Shown here one piece after another: positions 20,250-30,127 of a stretch of 47,730 bases of DNA. Source of the DNA: Amoeboradix gromovi (lineage: Eukaryota; Sanchytriomycota; Sanchytriomycetes; Sanchytriales; Sanchytriaceae). Below the pieces are notes generated by a model, which was not told where the DNA came from, ran no database searches, and saw only the letters and a list, made by a program, of their open reading frames with translations. The stretch lies in contig JADGIF010000008.1 in the NCBI GenBank assembly GCA_018985225.1, positions 1 to 47,730 of the forward strand. The letters run 5' to 3'. Positions within the stretch are counted from its first letter, which is position 1. Each line of letters begins with the position of its first letter. The translations under genes were made by a program, and so were the position numbers.

Positions 20250-21411
20250 ATGAACAAACAGCAATATGCTTGTCCTGTATCACGTTATTCAGTTAAATTA
20301 ATCAACTATTGATGGTTCTACCTAATAGCTCTCACGCTTTTCAATAATCCCTGGTTCCTTTCTGAGATTGATTGCGGCAATGACCAATGGATGGCAAAAC
20401 TTTCACAAGTTTAGCGTCTTGTAGTACATAGGACTCATTGATTATTTTCCCACACCAGCAGATGTCCAAGTAAGTTCTTTCATTATCAATAATGCTTGGA
20501 TATAACTAAAGTATTAAATTTAGGTTTCTGAATACGCAATTGCTTTCTTTAGTAAAGTTGGATGTGTTTGTGGCCTAGTTTACCGCGTGAGATATGATCC
20601 AGATATCTATGGAATACTAGGCAGGTCGGTAGTGGCTTGAATTTAATGGAAATTGATAGTCTAATAAATTTTGAGTGCCAGTGCTGCTTTAAGCAAGTAA
20701 CATCTAGAAATCATTTGTTAAAATGCGTAGACTTCATTAAATTCGCTAGATCTTGCTATAATGTCAGTACGTATGCTCAATTAGAGATGCTAGTCCATGT
20801 AAGAGGTCTAATATTTATTAGTAAATAAAATTTATATCCTGTTTGACTCGCTTTTCGTCTCCTTACTTATACACTGAATCTCAGATTTTTATTTATTGAA
20901 ACAAGAAAAATACTGTATAGCAACTAGAAAGGAAATAAAAGCAAGCAGCTAAAAGATAAAGAATCGAGTTAACAGTTTTACAATGTTCAATACAAATGTT
21001 CCCTAAACTGTAGTACTGTCTTCCTAGACCTTGCAATGTCCATAAATTAACAAGGTCATGAAAAACGACAAAATTGAGTCAGACGCGGAAGGCTTCTTCA
21101 AAAGCGATATCGGCCCCACATTGGAATTAAAACTATGAAGAAAGTGAAAGAACGTGATGTGAAGTAACGCTATATTGTTATGGCATTGCAGCACAACTAA
21201 AACTGTCACCGATGAATTTCAAATAGGATACAAACGATTGCGCTTGGTAGAAAGACTTAATTTTGATTGTCTCTTAGTTTGGGGCAAAAGAAGAGGTATA
21301 GATGAGAAATAGCTGACACATAATAGAGTATGGAAGAAATTCTAGTAGACTGGTTTTACTTTTTTGAGACATTTGTTTTAAAACGTCCATTAATTTTTTG
21401 GAAATTCATTC
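20250..21411. other. 1.2-kb spacer with little coding signal
   Basis: Apart from the short ORF at 20646 I see only AT-rich sequence with scattered stops. No tRNA or repeat recognised. Confidence 0.5.
20646..20828 (+). CDS. Possible 60-aa zinc-motif ORF or gene fragment
   Basis: First ATG at 20646. The product contains C-x2-C followed by H and C (FECQCCFKQVTSRNHLLKC), like a C2HC or BED-type finger. The stop overlaps AATAAA as in confirmed genes here. No homologue recognised; it could be the relic of a larger gene. Confidence 0.3.
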   Translation: MEIDSLINFECQCCFKQVTSRNHLLKCVDFIKFARSCYNVSTYAQLEMLVHVRGLIFISK

Positions 21412-22513
21412 ATGTCTATCAAGTCCATCAAAAGTGTATCCACAGTCAGAAGACCACCAAAATTGTTGTCACATACTGATTCTAAAATAAACAATGCCTT
21501 CATCAACGGTATTTACTATGTCCATTCTCTTAAAAAGTTAAAGGATTTTAATCTGCACCATCAGCAATCTGGTATAACATCGAACATAATTTATTGTGAT
21601 TTCCAGCTCAAGATGAGCCAATTTGGGTACTATTACTTGTATTCGTTTATTGAAATTGACGATTCCAGCGTCTACGACTTCGAATTAAATAGTGGCGAGT
21701 TGGAAATATTTAAAGCTGATGATTTCAAGATCGGCAAACTTATTGCTTGTGGTAATAGTTGCAAAATCACTTTAGATTCAGGGGTTTATCTGCTAGCAAT
21801 TTCATATAAACACCAGATTGATGGTGCAGTTGATGATGACCTTGTCACGTACTCTAACTCACCTGATGTATCATTAAAATACTCTTCCATAGGTGTAGCG
21901 TGGCCTTTGAATGTCAGAAACATTGAACAGCAAGTGATTCCAAAGACAAAGTGTCAGTTGCCCATAAGTTCTTTATTCACCCCGACAAAAAACGAGTTGA
22001 AATATTTACAAGTAGACAACAATTCAGTAAGTAGCATGTCATCAAGAGCCCCACAAAGACGACCAATGGCCCCGAATAAGTTAAAACGGCGCAGTTCTGC
22101 AGACCCAAATGAAATGCGAGATATTTTAGAATACAAGGAGCATTTAGAGAGACAGTTGCATTATTATTCAAGCGTTTATAATATTAATATAGATGGCAAA
22201 TCATACAACCCAAATGTTGTCTACAGTACTCGGAATTTCGTTTGATGAATCTTCTTCAAACGAAAACGTAGATTACTCAGAGTCCTTGGTGAATGAATGC
22301 AATTCTAAAGACAGAGAATCATCTTTTTCACCACTTAGATTGCAGAGCAGTTTGGAGTTTATGAAGAATCTATGCATTTCATCACTGCTTAATCTATTGA
22401 AGAAAGAATACAACAAAAATACAATGACAACAAGCGATGCATTGGAACTAGTTGAAGATGTTCCAGTTGAATTGTGGGTTACAGCAATTGTTAATAAATT
22501 GGAATTACAATGA
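21412..22513 (+). CDS. Unknown 360-aa protein, two exons joined by a 19-nt intron
   Basis: ATG at 21412. Exon 1 (to 22173) and exon 2 (from 22193) lie in different frames and join in frame if 22174-22192 is removed; the spliced CDS is exactly 361 codons with stop. Residues about 30-165 look beta-rich, perhaps a C2- or jelly-roll-like sandwich. A basic, Ser-rich linker (APQRRPMAPNKLKRRSS) and a helical stretch follow. The C-terminal exon is acidic, then helical (SLLNLLKKEYNKN...VELWVTAIVNKLELQ). Function unknown. Without splicing the frame runs 53 nt past the intron and stops at 22245. A frameshift error instead of an intron is the main alternative. Confidence 0.7.
22174..22192 (+). other. Predicted 19-nt intron (phase 0)
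   Basis: GTTTATAATATTAATATAG. GT...AG ends, branch-point-like TTAAT placed as in the three other micro-introns, and restoration of one reading frame. Confidence 0.7.
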
Positions 22514-22622
22514 TCTCAACTTCTAGAATTTCTCTTTTACAATAGATGAGTAAATGTTATCTTATTAGTGACCGAAACAACTTCTAAGCACATATCGCTG
22601 TGACGTATCTAGTAACTCACTA

Positions 22623-22895
22623 ACTAACTCTCTGAAGTAGTTTGAATTATTATTTCAAGTGTGTATTAACCGATAGTAAATTAAATTAATCAGATTGGTT
22701 GCACCTTTTGCCCAGACACTCAAAGACCTTATTTGAGAGAGATAGTGGGTCACCTTGTTTTATTTTAAAGAGAGGAATGGCATTAATGAAAGAAAATTGG
22801 TTTGAAAGAAGAGCTTTTATTAATAATGGTATTTCCTCCTTATGGAATACCTACTTTAAAAAAGACTTGGTCTAGTTTTTATATTTGGTGTCCCA
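22623..22895 (+). mobile_element. MITE-like repeat, copy C (left end degraded)
   Basis: Matches copies D and F from ACTAACTCTCTGAAG to the terminal GGTGTCCCA, but the outer 20 or so bp of the left inverted repeat cannot be recognised. It ends 117 bp before the metacaspase ATG. Confidence 0.85.
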
Positions 22896-23012
22896 TGTAT
22901 CCTTATCATTCCCATTTCAGGGTAAACGTATAACTTGGATTATGAGGGTACCTGATTGGCCAATCTCTAATTTGTAATTATTACAAAAAAAAGATCACTG
23001 TACTCCTTGAAA

Positions 23013-24050
23013 ATGTTTAACAAATTCAAAGCAATGGCAGAAGAGAAGGTTACTGAGAAGTTGTCTTCAATGAACCTTGGCTCATCCTCTTCTGAAAATG
23101 CAAAATCAGACTCCAAAATTGAAATTGTAACACTAAGCGAAATCCCAAAAGATGCAAAGCGCAAAGCATTGTTTGTTGGCATCAATTACTTTGGTACCAA
23201 GGCTGAGCTGCGAGGCTGCATTAATGATGTTAAGAACATTCGCGAGTGGCTAGAACAGAACTACAAATTCGATGAAATGAAAGTTTTAACAGATGACAAC
23301 AAAGATGACATGCCAACTCACGCCAACATGGTTTCTGCATTCAAATGGCTCGTAAAAGATGCTAAACGTGGAGATAGTTTATTTTTCCACTTTAGTGGCC
23401 ATGGTGGATTTATCGCTGACAAGGACAATGACGAGCATGATTGTCAAGATGAGACCATTATCCCAGTAGACTATGAAAAAGCAGGCCAAATAACTGATGA
23501 CGAGTTGCATGAGTTATTAGTTGTAGGATTACCGGAAGGCGTTCGTTTAACTTGTCTCTTTGACTGCTGCCATTCTGGTTCTGCTCTAGATTTGCCATTT
23601 ACTTATTTAGATAATGGTAAGATTGAGGTCATCGTTAACGATTCCAACTTTCAAAATGTTGCAGTTCAGTCTTTAATGCAGAGTGGGTTAAAATTCATTT
23701 CAGGAGAAAAGGATAAGGCCTTCCAGGAGCTAGGTGATAACGTAAAGCTGTTCTTGAAAAATAGAGATAAAAAGGGAAATCCATCTGCCAAGGAAAAGTT
23801 AGCAAGTGCTGATGTGATCATGTTTAGCGGTTGTAGAGATGAGCAAACTAGTGCTGACGCAGTACTGGCTGGTAGGCCAACTGGTGCTATGACTCATGCT
23901 CTTATTAAATCATTGTCTGAGCATGGGCATAACCAATCTTTTGTTGATCTATTAAAGAACATCAGAATTAACTTAAAAGGACAGTTTACTCAGATTCCAC
24001 AGCTAAGTTGTGGTAAACCATTAGATATGCGATCTCCTTTTTCATTATAA
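23013..24050 (+). CDS. Metacaspase (peptidase family C14B)
   Basis: 345 aa from the ATG at 23013 (an in-frame TTG lies two codons upstream). A caspase-like Cys protease, usually Ca2+-activated and cutting after Arg or Lys, with roles in stress and protein quality control. The p20-like core starts at KRKALFVGINYFGTKAELRGC. The catalytic His is in FHFSGHGG (H130) and the catalytic Cys in FDCCHSGSALDLP (C186); the substrate-pocket pattern DCQDE...D is present. The N-terminus is a short lysine- and serine-rich stretch without a long Pro/Gln-rich prodomain. It ends in the usual PLDMRSPFSL-type tail. AATAAA lies 6 nt after the stop. Confidence 0.96.
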   Translation: MFNKFKAMAEEKVTEKLSSMNLGSSSSENAKSDSKIEIVTLSEIPKDAKRKALFVGINYFGTKAELRGCINDVKNIREWLEQNYKFDEMKVLTDDNKDDMPTHANMVSAFKWLVKDAKRGDSLFFHFSGHGGFIADKDNDEHDCQDETIIPVDYEKAGQITDDELHELLVVGLPEGVRLTCLFDCCHSGSALDLPFTYLDNGKIEVIVNDSNFQNVAVQSLMQSGLKFISGEKDKAFQELGDNVKLFLKNRDKKGNPSAKEKLASADVIMFSGCRDEQTSADAVLAGRPTGAMTHALIKSLSEHGHNQSFVDLLKNIRINLKGQFTQIPQLSCGKPLDMRSPFSL

Positions 24051-24073
24051 GTAGAATAAATCTATTTATTGCA

Positions 24074-25369
24074 TTATCTTATTATTTTGATCCCAGTCGG
24101 AAGTTGCTTATCGAAATACTCACAAATTGCTTTTACATACGTAAATGTTTCTGGTGATAATAAATATTTGTCTCCTGTTTTTGTCAAGGTCATGAAAAAG
24201 ACTGAATTCATTTCGATCATATCAAACACTGGGTTGTTTAAGTTGTGTTCAAAATCTGAAGTCATGAGTATTACACCCAGCTTGATCCCAAACTCGATAA
24301 ATACACTTTTTATATGTACAAACTCTGATAAGAATGAAATGATATCCGCATGATCGTGTACAGTGTCTATATCAAATAGAAATGAACATTTTGCAAGTCT
24401 AGCAAAATTGCCATTTCGTAAAGTAGGAAACTTGTTTTTAATCTTCATTTGTATCTTAAATTCCTGAACCGTTAAAACGCTAAACAGATCATCAAATAAT
24501 CCAATATCTAAATAGTCATCACTCTCATAGTAGAGGGAATCTAACTTTGGTATTATAGACCAATCCAGGTCAATTAATGACTGAAAAGGAATCTTGTTTA
24601 GCTCACTTCCACAAAAGAATATATGGCCAACTAATGGAAAAGATCTAAAAAACATTTTCAACAGCTCTTGTGGGGAATAATTTTTGAAAATGGAAGTACA
24701 AGACAAGCAGAACATTTTGATTTTATTCGATCTGCTGAAGTCTTTGATGTTGATAAACTCGCAGTCGATTAGAGTAAGTATACGAATATTGAGGCATTTT
24801 AGAATAAATGTAAAATTCTTCCAGTTTACCAACGTTTGAGCAATTTCAACGCTGTACAGTGCTTTTAAATTGTACATGAATGCGAAGTTAAAAGAACAAT
24901 GATCTTGAGGTGCAAATCTTATGTGATTGCAAGTGATGTTCCACTCTACGATATTTACAAAATCGGGATGGATATCAAGATCGACCCGAAATAAGTCATA
25001 TGGTTTGATATAGGAGACCATTTTTTTAAATTTCTTAAATGTCCTATTGTTGGGCTTCTTTTTCATTTCAATCAATAAGCGAATCCGGTAATCTGGAACA
25101 TTAGCACGTATTGCATCTAAATAAGACAACTCTTGCAGTATGAATTCATCATCCAGAACAAAAGGGTATTCTTGATGTTTAATTGCTAGATTGTATTGCA
25201 AAGCCAGCTTTGGAACCATATTCATTCTTTTTAACCCTTGCTTACGTAGCCATCTAAAAAACTCAAAGTCAAATTCTTTTTGCATCATTGTTATCAAGCT
25301 TGTAATAAAGTCTTCGTCCACGTCTGAGACACACTCTTGGACATCACGATTTTTTGCTAATTTTCTCAT
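24074..25369 (-). CDS. LRR/F-box-like hypothetical protein, 431 aa
   Basis: The first ATG is at 25369; the frame opens at a GTG that overlaps the neighbouring UVSSA gene, so the ATG is preferred. The N-terminus is helical and basic. From about residue 150 irregular repeats of the form hydrophobic-x-x-L-x-x-L-x-C resemble degenerate leucine-rich repeats, as in fungal F-box/LRR proteins, but I see no clear F-box. No signal peptide or membrane segment. It is head-to-head with UVSSA (26 bp) and tail-to-tail with the metacaspase (23 bp). AATAAA lies just after the stop. Confidence 0.7.
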   Translation of the reverse strand: MRKLAKNRDVQECVSDVDEDFITSLITMMQKEFDFEFFRWLRKQGLKRMNMVPKLALQYNLAIKHQEYPFVLDDEFILQELSYLDAIRANVPDYRIRLLIEMKKKPNNRTFKKFKKMVSYIKPYDLFRVDLDIHPDFVNIVEWNITCNHIRFAPQDHCSFNFAFMYNLKALYSVEIAQTLVNWKNFTFILKCLNIRILTLIDCEFINIKDFSRSNKIKMFCLSCTSIFKNYSPQELLKMFFRSFPLVGHIFFCGSELNKIPFQSLIDLDWSIIPKLDSLYYESDDYLDIGLFDDLFSVLTVQEFKIQMKIKNKFPTLRNGNFARLAKCSFLFDIDTVHDHADIISFLSEFVHIKSVFIEFGIKLGVILMTSDFEHNLNNPVFDMIEMNSVFFMTLTKTGDKYLLSPETFTYVKAICEYFDKQLPTGIKIIR

Positions 25370-25395
25370 GAGAATCCCTGTTTGAGATTTGTAGA
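25370..25395. promoter_or_regulatory. 26-bp bidirectional intergenic region
   Basis: The entire space between the opposing ATGs of the LRR-like gene and UVSSA. Promoter elements of each gene probably lie inside the other's coding sequence. Confidence 0.6.
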
Positions 25396-26364
25396 ATGGA
25401 AAAATCACTTCAAAATTATTTACGAGCTAAAAATGCAATTTCTTTGGAAGAATTCGAAAAAAACATAACAGACGACAAAGAATTGATGGAACTGGTACTG
25501 AAATATATTTCAAGACAAAACAGTCGAATAAAGTACAAATGTTTACAGTTATTTGTTACCCTGACAGATAAGAAAATTATCGATTTATTTTTTGATAATC
25601 TTAAAAAGTTTGTAAACCATGTTCTGAAATCGTACAGCGCACCTCCAATATACCACAATAAATCCAGACAATTACTTTTTACATTAATTGAGAATAACTA
25701 CAATAGCCGCGATCACCCAAGATTAAAGATGGCATACTTCTATTTGAAGAAATCGTTTCCTGAATTTCATCAAGTCATACATTCAGAAACCTCGAAAAGA
25801 CAGAAAATTCAGGATATTGAGTCTAGCAAGTCAAAGATGCACAAAAGCATTATAAAAGACCTGAATACAATACAAAATGAAACGAAATCAATAATATCGG
25901 ATGTGGAGAATGTTTTTAATGAATATATTCCTGATTTCAAGTCTAATGGTAAAATAACTGATGAAATACCCACTGGAATCACCAAAACTCTGAATCTACA
26001 CATATCTGTGAATCTTGAGAAATACAATCTCACTAACGAGCAAAACTCTACACTTTCCAAGTCTCGCGATTTAATTGACTTCAAGTATATTCCTCAATTA
26101 AAATATTTTGATGTAAAAATTAATCAGTTTTCTATAGCTGATGACATGCTAATCCAGTCTGTATACAAGGAACTGGCAGAGTTGAGAAGTATACTCAAGC
26201 AAATGAGCATATTTTCAATCAGAACTGTTAGCTCTGAGGAAGTAGACTCAGATGATGATGATTTTGAAGAAGTATTTGTTCCAAGAAAAAGAAATGCTTC
26301 TTCTGAACTTATGGTGGGTGGTAGAAAGAAAACGAGATTGGACCTATCCAACTTCTTGGCTTGA
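25396..26364 (+). CDS. UVSSA: UVSSA-like transcription-coupled repair protein, short form
   Basis: 322 aa, ATG start. In known systems UVSSA bridges stalled RNA polymerase II/CSA-CSB to TFIIH in transcription-coupled nucleotide excision repair. The N-terminal helical VHS-like domain (1 to about 115) is followed by the family's long helix with a basic start (SETSKRQKIQD...) and DVENVFNEYIPDF, matching the ESCFRLLVP segment of UVSSA. Near 275-282 an acidic DDDDFEEVFVP matches the TFIIH p62-binding motif (DDDFVEVP type). The protein ends about 40 residues later, so the C-terminal DUF2043 zinc region of the ~700-aa animal protein is absent. Assignment is from motifs and order, without a database search. 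Confidence 0.7.
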   Translation: MEKSLQNYLRAKNAISLEEFEKNITDDKELMELVLKYISRQNSRIKYKCLQLFVTLTDKKIIDLFFDNLKKFVNHVLKSYSAPPIYHNKSRQLLFTLIENNYNSRDHPRLKMAYFYLKKSFPEFHQVIHSETSKRQKIQDIESSKSKMHKSIIKDLNTIQNETKSIISDVENVFNEYIPDFKSNGKITDEIPTGITKTLNLHISVNLEKYNLTNEQNSTLSKSRDLIDFKYIPQLKYFDVKINQFSIADDMLIQSVYKELAELRSILKQMSIFSIRTVSSEEVDSDDDDFEEVFVPRKRNASSELMVGGRKKTRLDLSNFLA

Positions 26365-26819
26365 TAGCATCTGGGAGATGATTTTGTCAAGATAGTCCCA
26401 GGGGCAGGTCAGAATAACTCTTGGGAAAATTTCTCATCCTATTGACCTATTTAGACGCTTTACTGACAGCCCTTTTTGGCGAAGTCAGGCACATATGCTA
26501 CATATTCTACGTTGGTAGAAGCGTTGTTGTTCGCATGAAAGAATTTCTCTTGTTTTCTTCCTCTTGAAGCACGAATTAGGAACCCTTTTCTACTTCTGAT
26601 TCATTTATAACGTTTTAAATGCAGAAAAAGCGCATAAGAAACACGAGCCGTGTTCATGTAAGCATAGTAGCTTCACTGTTTTTATCATCATAGTTATTAT
26701 AGCTGCATAAAGGGCTTCAATTTTTTCTATGAAAACACCACAGGAAGTGCGTCAGACTTATGTGTAGACTCTATCTCATATACCATAAACTGTGTGAAAC
26801 TTGACTTTGACCTCCTCTC
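26365..26819. other. Intergenic, no gene seen
   Basis: 455 bp between UVSSA and the hydrolase. I looked for the missing UVSSA C-terminus (C-x-HG zinc pattern) here and did not find it. Confidence 0.55.
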
Positions 26820-27806
26820 ATGGACTTTATTAGGAAAAAGTTGTCGGGTTTTTGGTGGCCATCCGATAATTTAGTCATTGAATCCGAGACCAAGCTGTTA
26901 AACATGTGCTCTATCCCGTATTCAATTGAGCTCGTGGAGTTATCAGAAAAGAAATACATAAACACGTTTAGGATACAGTCTAAAACAGAGGATAAGTCTC
27001 TTGTTATGACCCATGGTTTCGGCGCAGGACTAGCCTACTATTTTTTAAATTTTCCAAGCTTATCAACATTGGCTAAAACCCATGGCATGTCGGTTTATGC
27101 GATAGATTGGTTAGGAATGGGCAGGTCATCTAGAAATGCCATCAACTCGTATGATATTAAAAGTGTAGAGAACTATTTTATTGATGCATTAGAAGAGTGG
27201 CGGGTTAAGTTGAGAATTCGCAAAATGATATTGCTTGGCCACTCATTTGGAGGATATTTGTCTGTTGCTTACTCTCTAAAATATCCCGAGCACGTAGAAA
27301 AACTGATCTTAATCTCACCAGTGGGGTTTTCTGAAAAGCCAATGGCTAATCCAAGATCTCACCCAAAATGGATAGAGTTATGTTGGTATTTTAACATCAC
27401 ACCTCAACTGCTTCTTCGCTTTTTGGGTCCTTTCGGCAAAATTTTAGTTTCTAACATGGCGAAAAATCGCTTCATGTTTTTAAACAACGAGCAATTAGAA
27501 CATATTAAAGATTATATGCTGCATATAAATATGAATACAGGTGCTGGCGAATTTGCTATGAATCCTCTATTGATGCCAGGTGCATATGCTAGAGATCCAT
27601 TAATACATCGATTTCGTAACATACGTTGTCCCACGGCATTCATATATGGAAAGACAGACTGGATTCACACAAGTGCTGCTTATTCGTGTATAGAATCCCA
27701 CCCCTTCCCTGATTTGCACAATATTCAAATTTGTAATGGTGGCCACTTTATGTTTTTAGATAATTCAGAAGAATTTAACAGCCTTTTAATAAACATTTTG
27801 GTATAG
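26820..27806 (+). CDS. Alpha/beta hydrolase, ABHD4/ABHD5-CLD1-ICT1 family
   Basis: 328 aa, ATG start. Members are lysophospholipid or cardiolipin acyl hydrolases and, in some, lysophosphatidate acyltransferases. Visible: oxyanion-hole HGFGAG (65-70), nucleophile elbow G140-H-S142-F-G144, acid residue in YGKTDWI (D280), and H309 followed four residues later by D314 (the H-x4-D motif of the acyltransferase-type members). The nucleophile Ser is present, unlike in ABHD5 itself, so an active lipase or phospholipase is likely. YSLKYPEHVEKLILISPVGF is typical of the family. Likely substrates are glycerophospholipids, perhaps mitochondrial cardiolipin as for yeast CLD1 (inference). Confidence 0.93.
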   Translation: MDFIRKKLSGFWWPSDNLVIESETKLLNMCSIPYSIELVELSEKKYINTFRIQSKTEDKSLVMTHGFGAGLAYYFLNFPSLSTLAKTHGMSVYAIDWLGMGRSSRNAINSYDIKSVENYFIDALEEWRVKLRIRKMILLGHSFGGYLSVAYSLKYPEHVEKLILISPVGFSEKPMANPRSHPKWIELCWYFNITPQLLLRFLGPFGKILVSNMAKNRFMFLNNEQLEHIKDYMLHINMNTGAGEFAMNPLLMPGAYARDPLIHRFRNIRCPTAFIYGKTDWIHTSAAYSCIESHPFPDLHNIQICNGGHFMFLDNSEEFNSLLINILV

Positions 27807-27912
27807 CTGCCTTGGTCATTTCTATGTGTTTTTAGCCATTTAACGATTTAGGATATAAGGAGGAATTTGGTCAGGAGGCTAGAATTAATAATTTTTGATA
27901 CTTCTCCACTGC

Positions 27913-28179
27913 ATGTCAACTTTACCATCGAAAAGACAATTAGAGACATTGGACGATGAACGAACATCTAAAAAACAGCATTATGATGATTTTAAATTTG
28001 AAGCACCCACCTATTCTTGGAAAACAATACCGTATAAAGCCCTGACTTTACTATTAGTGTGTAATGGCATTGTGCTAGTAGTCGGTCTGACGTTTACTCT
28101 TGCAATTAATATTTTGATGATGGCTCTGGCCTTTGGTCCTTTTATTGCCCTGATACTTTTGCTTAGCAGATGGAAATAA
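27913..28179 (+). CDS. Small two-pass membrane protein, possibly TMEM230/DUF872-like
   Basis: 88 aa from the ATG at 27913 (an upstream TTG would add six codons). A hydrophilic N-terminus (1 to about 40) is followed by KTIPYKAL and two hydrophobic segments (about 47-65 and 68-85), ending SRWK. KTIPYKA before the first helix resembles the KIPYKAIAL start of the TMEM230/DUF872 family, but the conserved segment after the second helix is missing, so the link is weak. AATAAA overlaps the stop codon. Confidence 0.55.
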   Translation: MSTLPSKRQLETLDDERTSKKQHYDDFKFEAPTYSWKTIPYKALTLLLVCNGIVLVVGLTFTLAINILMMALAFGPFIALILLLSRWK

Positions 28180-29027
28180 ATCTTGTTACTCAATTTTGAT
28201 CCTCCACTATTCTCTCTGCAAGATTAAAAGTTATTTAACCTTACCTCTCTTTCTTAGCGCTCTTCAAGCTAAAAATTACGATTAGCAAATGCTGCAAAAT
28301 CATTAACAAACCCCATCAGATTCTAAACACAGCCTCTTTACTTAATAAATCGGTCTATAAACAATCCAAATATTTTTTTTTGTTTTCTAAACTATATTGA
28401 ATGCCTAGAATTTGATAGATTAGATGGCTAATCGATGGTATCGGTTTCTGGTTTGTATCACGTGCACCACATTAATTTTATTCAAGGAAAGAGCTCAGGG
28501 AAGATAAGCTCGCACCAATGCAGTTGACGATATCAATGTAAATTGTTGTCTAGCAATTGTCATACTACTAGTAGTTTATCAATTCTTACTGGGTAATTCA
28601 TTTAGGGTGATTACGTTAGCTATATTGCTCCAATATACTCTCTTTATAGTCTCAAACTGCATGAAAAAGCATATTAAGGACCGGTATAATAATAAGTTCC
28701 ACTGTAAAGAAAAAGAATTACATTGATAGAATAGAATGACGTATTTACTATTCAAACTTATAAAAAGTGTGGCGCTCCGAAGATAATCAATTTGGGGACA
28801 TATACATTACAAGATGTCATTTGGAATTAGATAAAGAACATAATACTTGAAGTATATTTATCCCAATTCGATTTTACTGCAGGGTATTGGAATCATGAGC
28901 AACAGCTATAACTTAGCGACTGGCTTTGTCAGTTTTTCTGTGGAAACACTTGAGTTCCTCGTAAACCAGGACTTTTAGCGAGGAATCTATGTCTCAATTG
29001 TTGAATAAATTTACTATCTGAAAGATC
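28180..29027. other. Intergenic, no gene seen
   Basis: About 850 bp, AT-rich, with no ORF, repeat copy or RNA gene that I can support. Confidence 0.5.
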
Positions 29028-30127
29028 CTAGCCCTGTCTCAGTCGCTCTACCAAAGCCTGTCTCATTTCGTCTTGGGATCTAACCTCGTCTTGGATATCA
29101 TATACCTCTTGTGCATGGTCTGCTGCCAAGGGAGGATTAGTAAGCGCATCATGCACTTTAGTTACGAATTGGACCACGTTAACGGCCGTTCTGAATCTAT
29201 TTAAATGGGTGTGTATATTAGGTAGTAGGTTGTGGCGCTAAGTGAGTAATAAAGTACGCCTATCTCTGCTGGTTTCCTGCCCAGCGTCATAACATTGTTC
29301 AACCACGGATGACTTAATGCTTCATCTGCGGATAGTCTCTTGAGTGGATCTACGATCAGCAAGTGCTTTATAAAGTCTTTCGCTTCTGCGCTAATTGAAT
29401 TCCAGTCGCCTTTGTTAAATCGATAGTTTCCACTCATAATTCGCAAGTGCTCGTCTAACCCTTCATCCTTCTCTAGATTTTCAAAGGGAGTATATCCACA
29501 AAGTATAAAGTATGCAGTAACTCCAATTGACCACATGTCTACGGATTGATTGTAAGGCTCGCCTAGTAATATTTCCGGAGCCACGAATCCTTTCGATCCA
29601 GCTGGGCTGAGAAGTGATGGTCTATCTAAAGGGTCTATATGTGCTGCCAATCCAAAATCTACTAATACTAAATCTAATTTGTCTTTGTGTACAAAAACAA
29701 CATTTTCAGGTTTTATATCTCTGTGCACTATGTGTTTGCCGTGAAGATATGATAGTGCACGTAACAGTTGTTTTATAATTATCTGAGCATGCCCTTCATC
29801 AAAGTGCTTTAATTTTATTAGTTTGTCCATTAGCTCACCTCCGTTCAATAAATCCATTATTACATAAAGAAAGTGCTCCTCATAGTAGTAGTCTATTAAA
29901 TGGATTACATTAGGATGATTTAATTGATTCATAATAGCAATTTCATTATAAACATACCGATCTAATTTTTGTAATTTTAGCATGCTTAAATGGAATTTCT
30001 TACATGCATATAAGGCTCCGCTGGTGTGTCTACAAGCATAAACACTAGCAAAAGTACCTTCACCAACTTTGTTTTCGATTTGATATTGATGTTTATTCAG
30101 AGGTAAAATAAATCCATTTTCAGACAT
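29028..30127 (-). CDS. Ca2+/calmodulin-dependent-type Ser/Thr kinase, two exons (20-nt intron)
   Basis: 359 aa when 29238-29257 is removed. Kinase motifs: G22-x-G24 loop, Lys43 (ACKK), Glu62, HRD 135-137, DFG 157-159, APE 183-185, and HPW at the end of the lobe. Exon 2 supplies LLPNIHTHLNRFRTAVNVVQF, which matches the autoinhibitory/calmodulin-binding tail of CMK-type CaM kinases (LLPxI...FNARRTFRKAV pattern), then an acidic, glutamine-rich tail. Without splicing the protein ends after 19 unrelated residues at 29201. The spliced length is exactly 360 codons. Likely a cytosolic Ca2+-signalling kinase; substrate unknown. Confidence 0.88.
29238..29257 (-). other. Predicted 20-nt intron
   Basis: GTACTTTATTACTCACTTAG on the minus strand. 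GT...AG ends and branch-like CTCAC directly before TTAG. Removal joins the kinase domain in frame to a recognisable calmodulin-binding tail. Confidence 0.8.
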
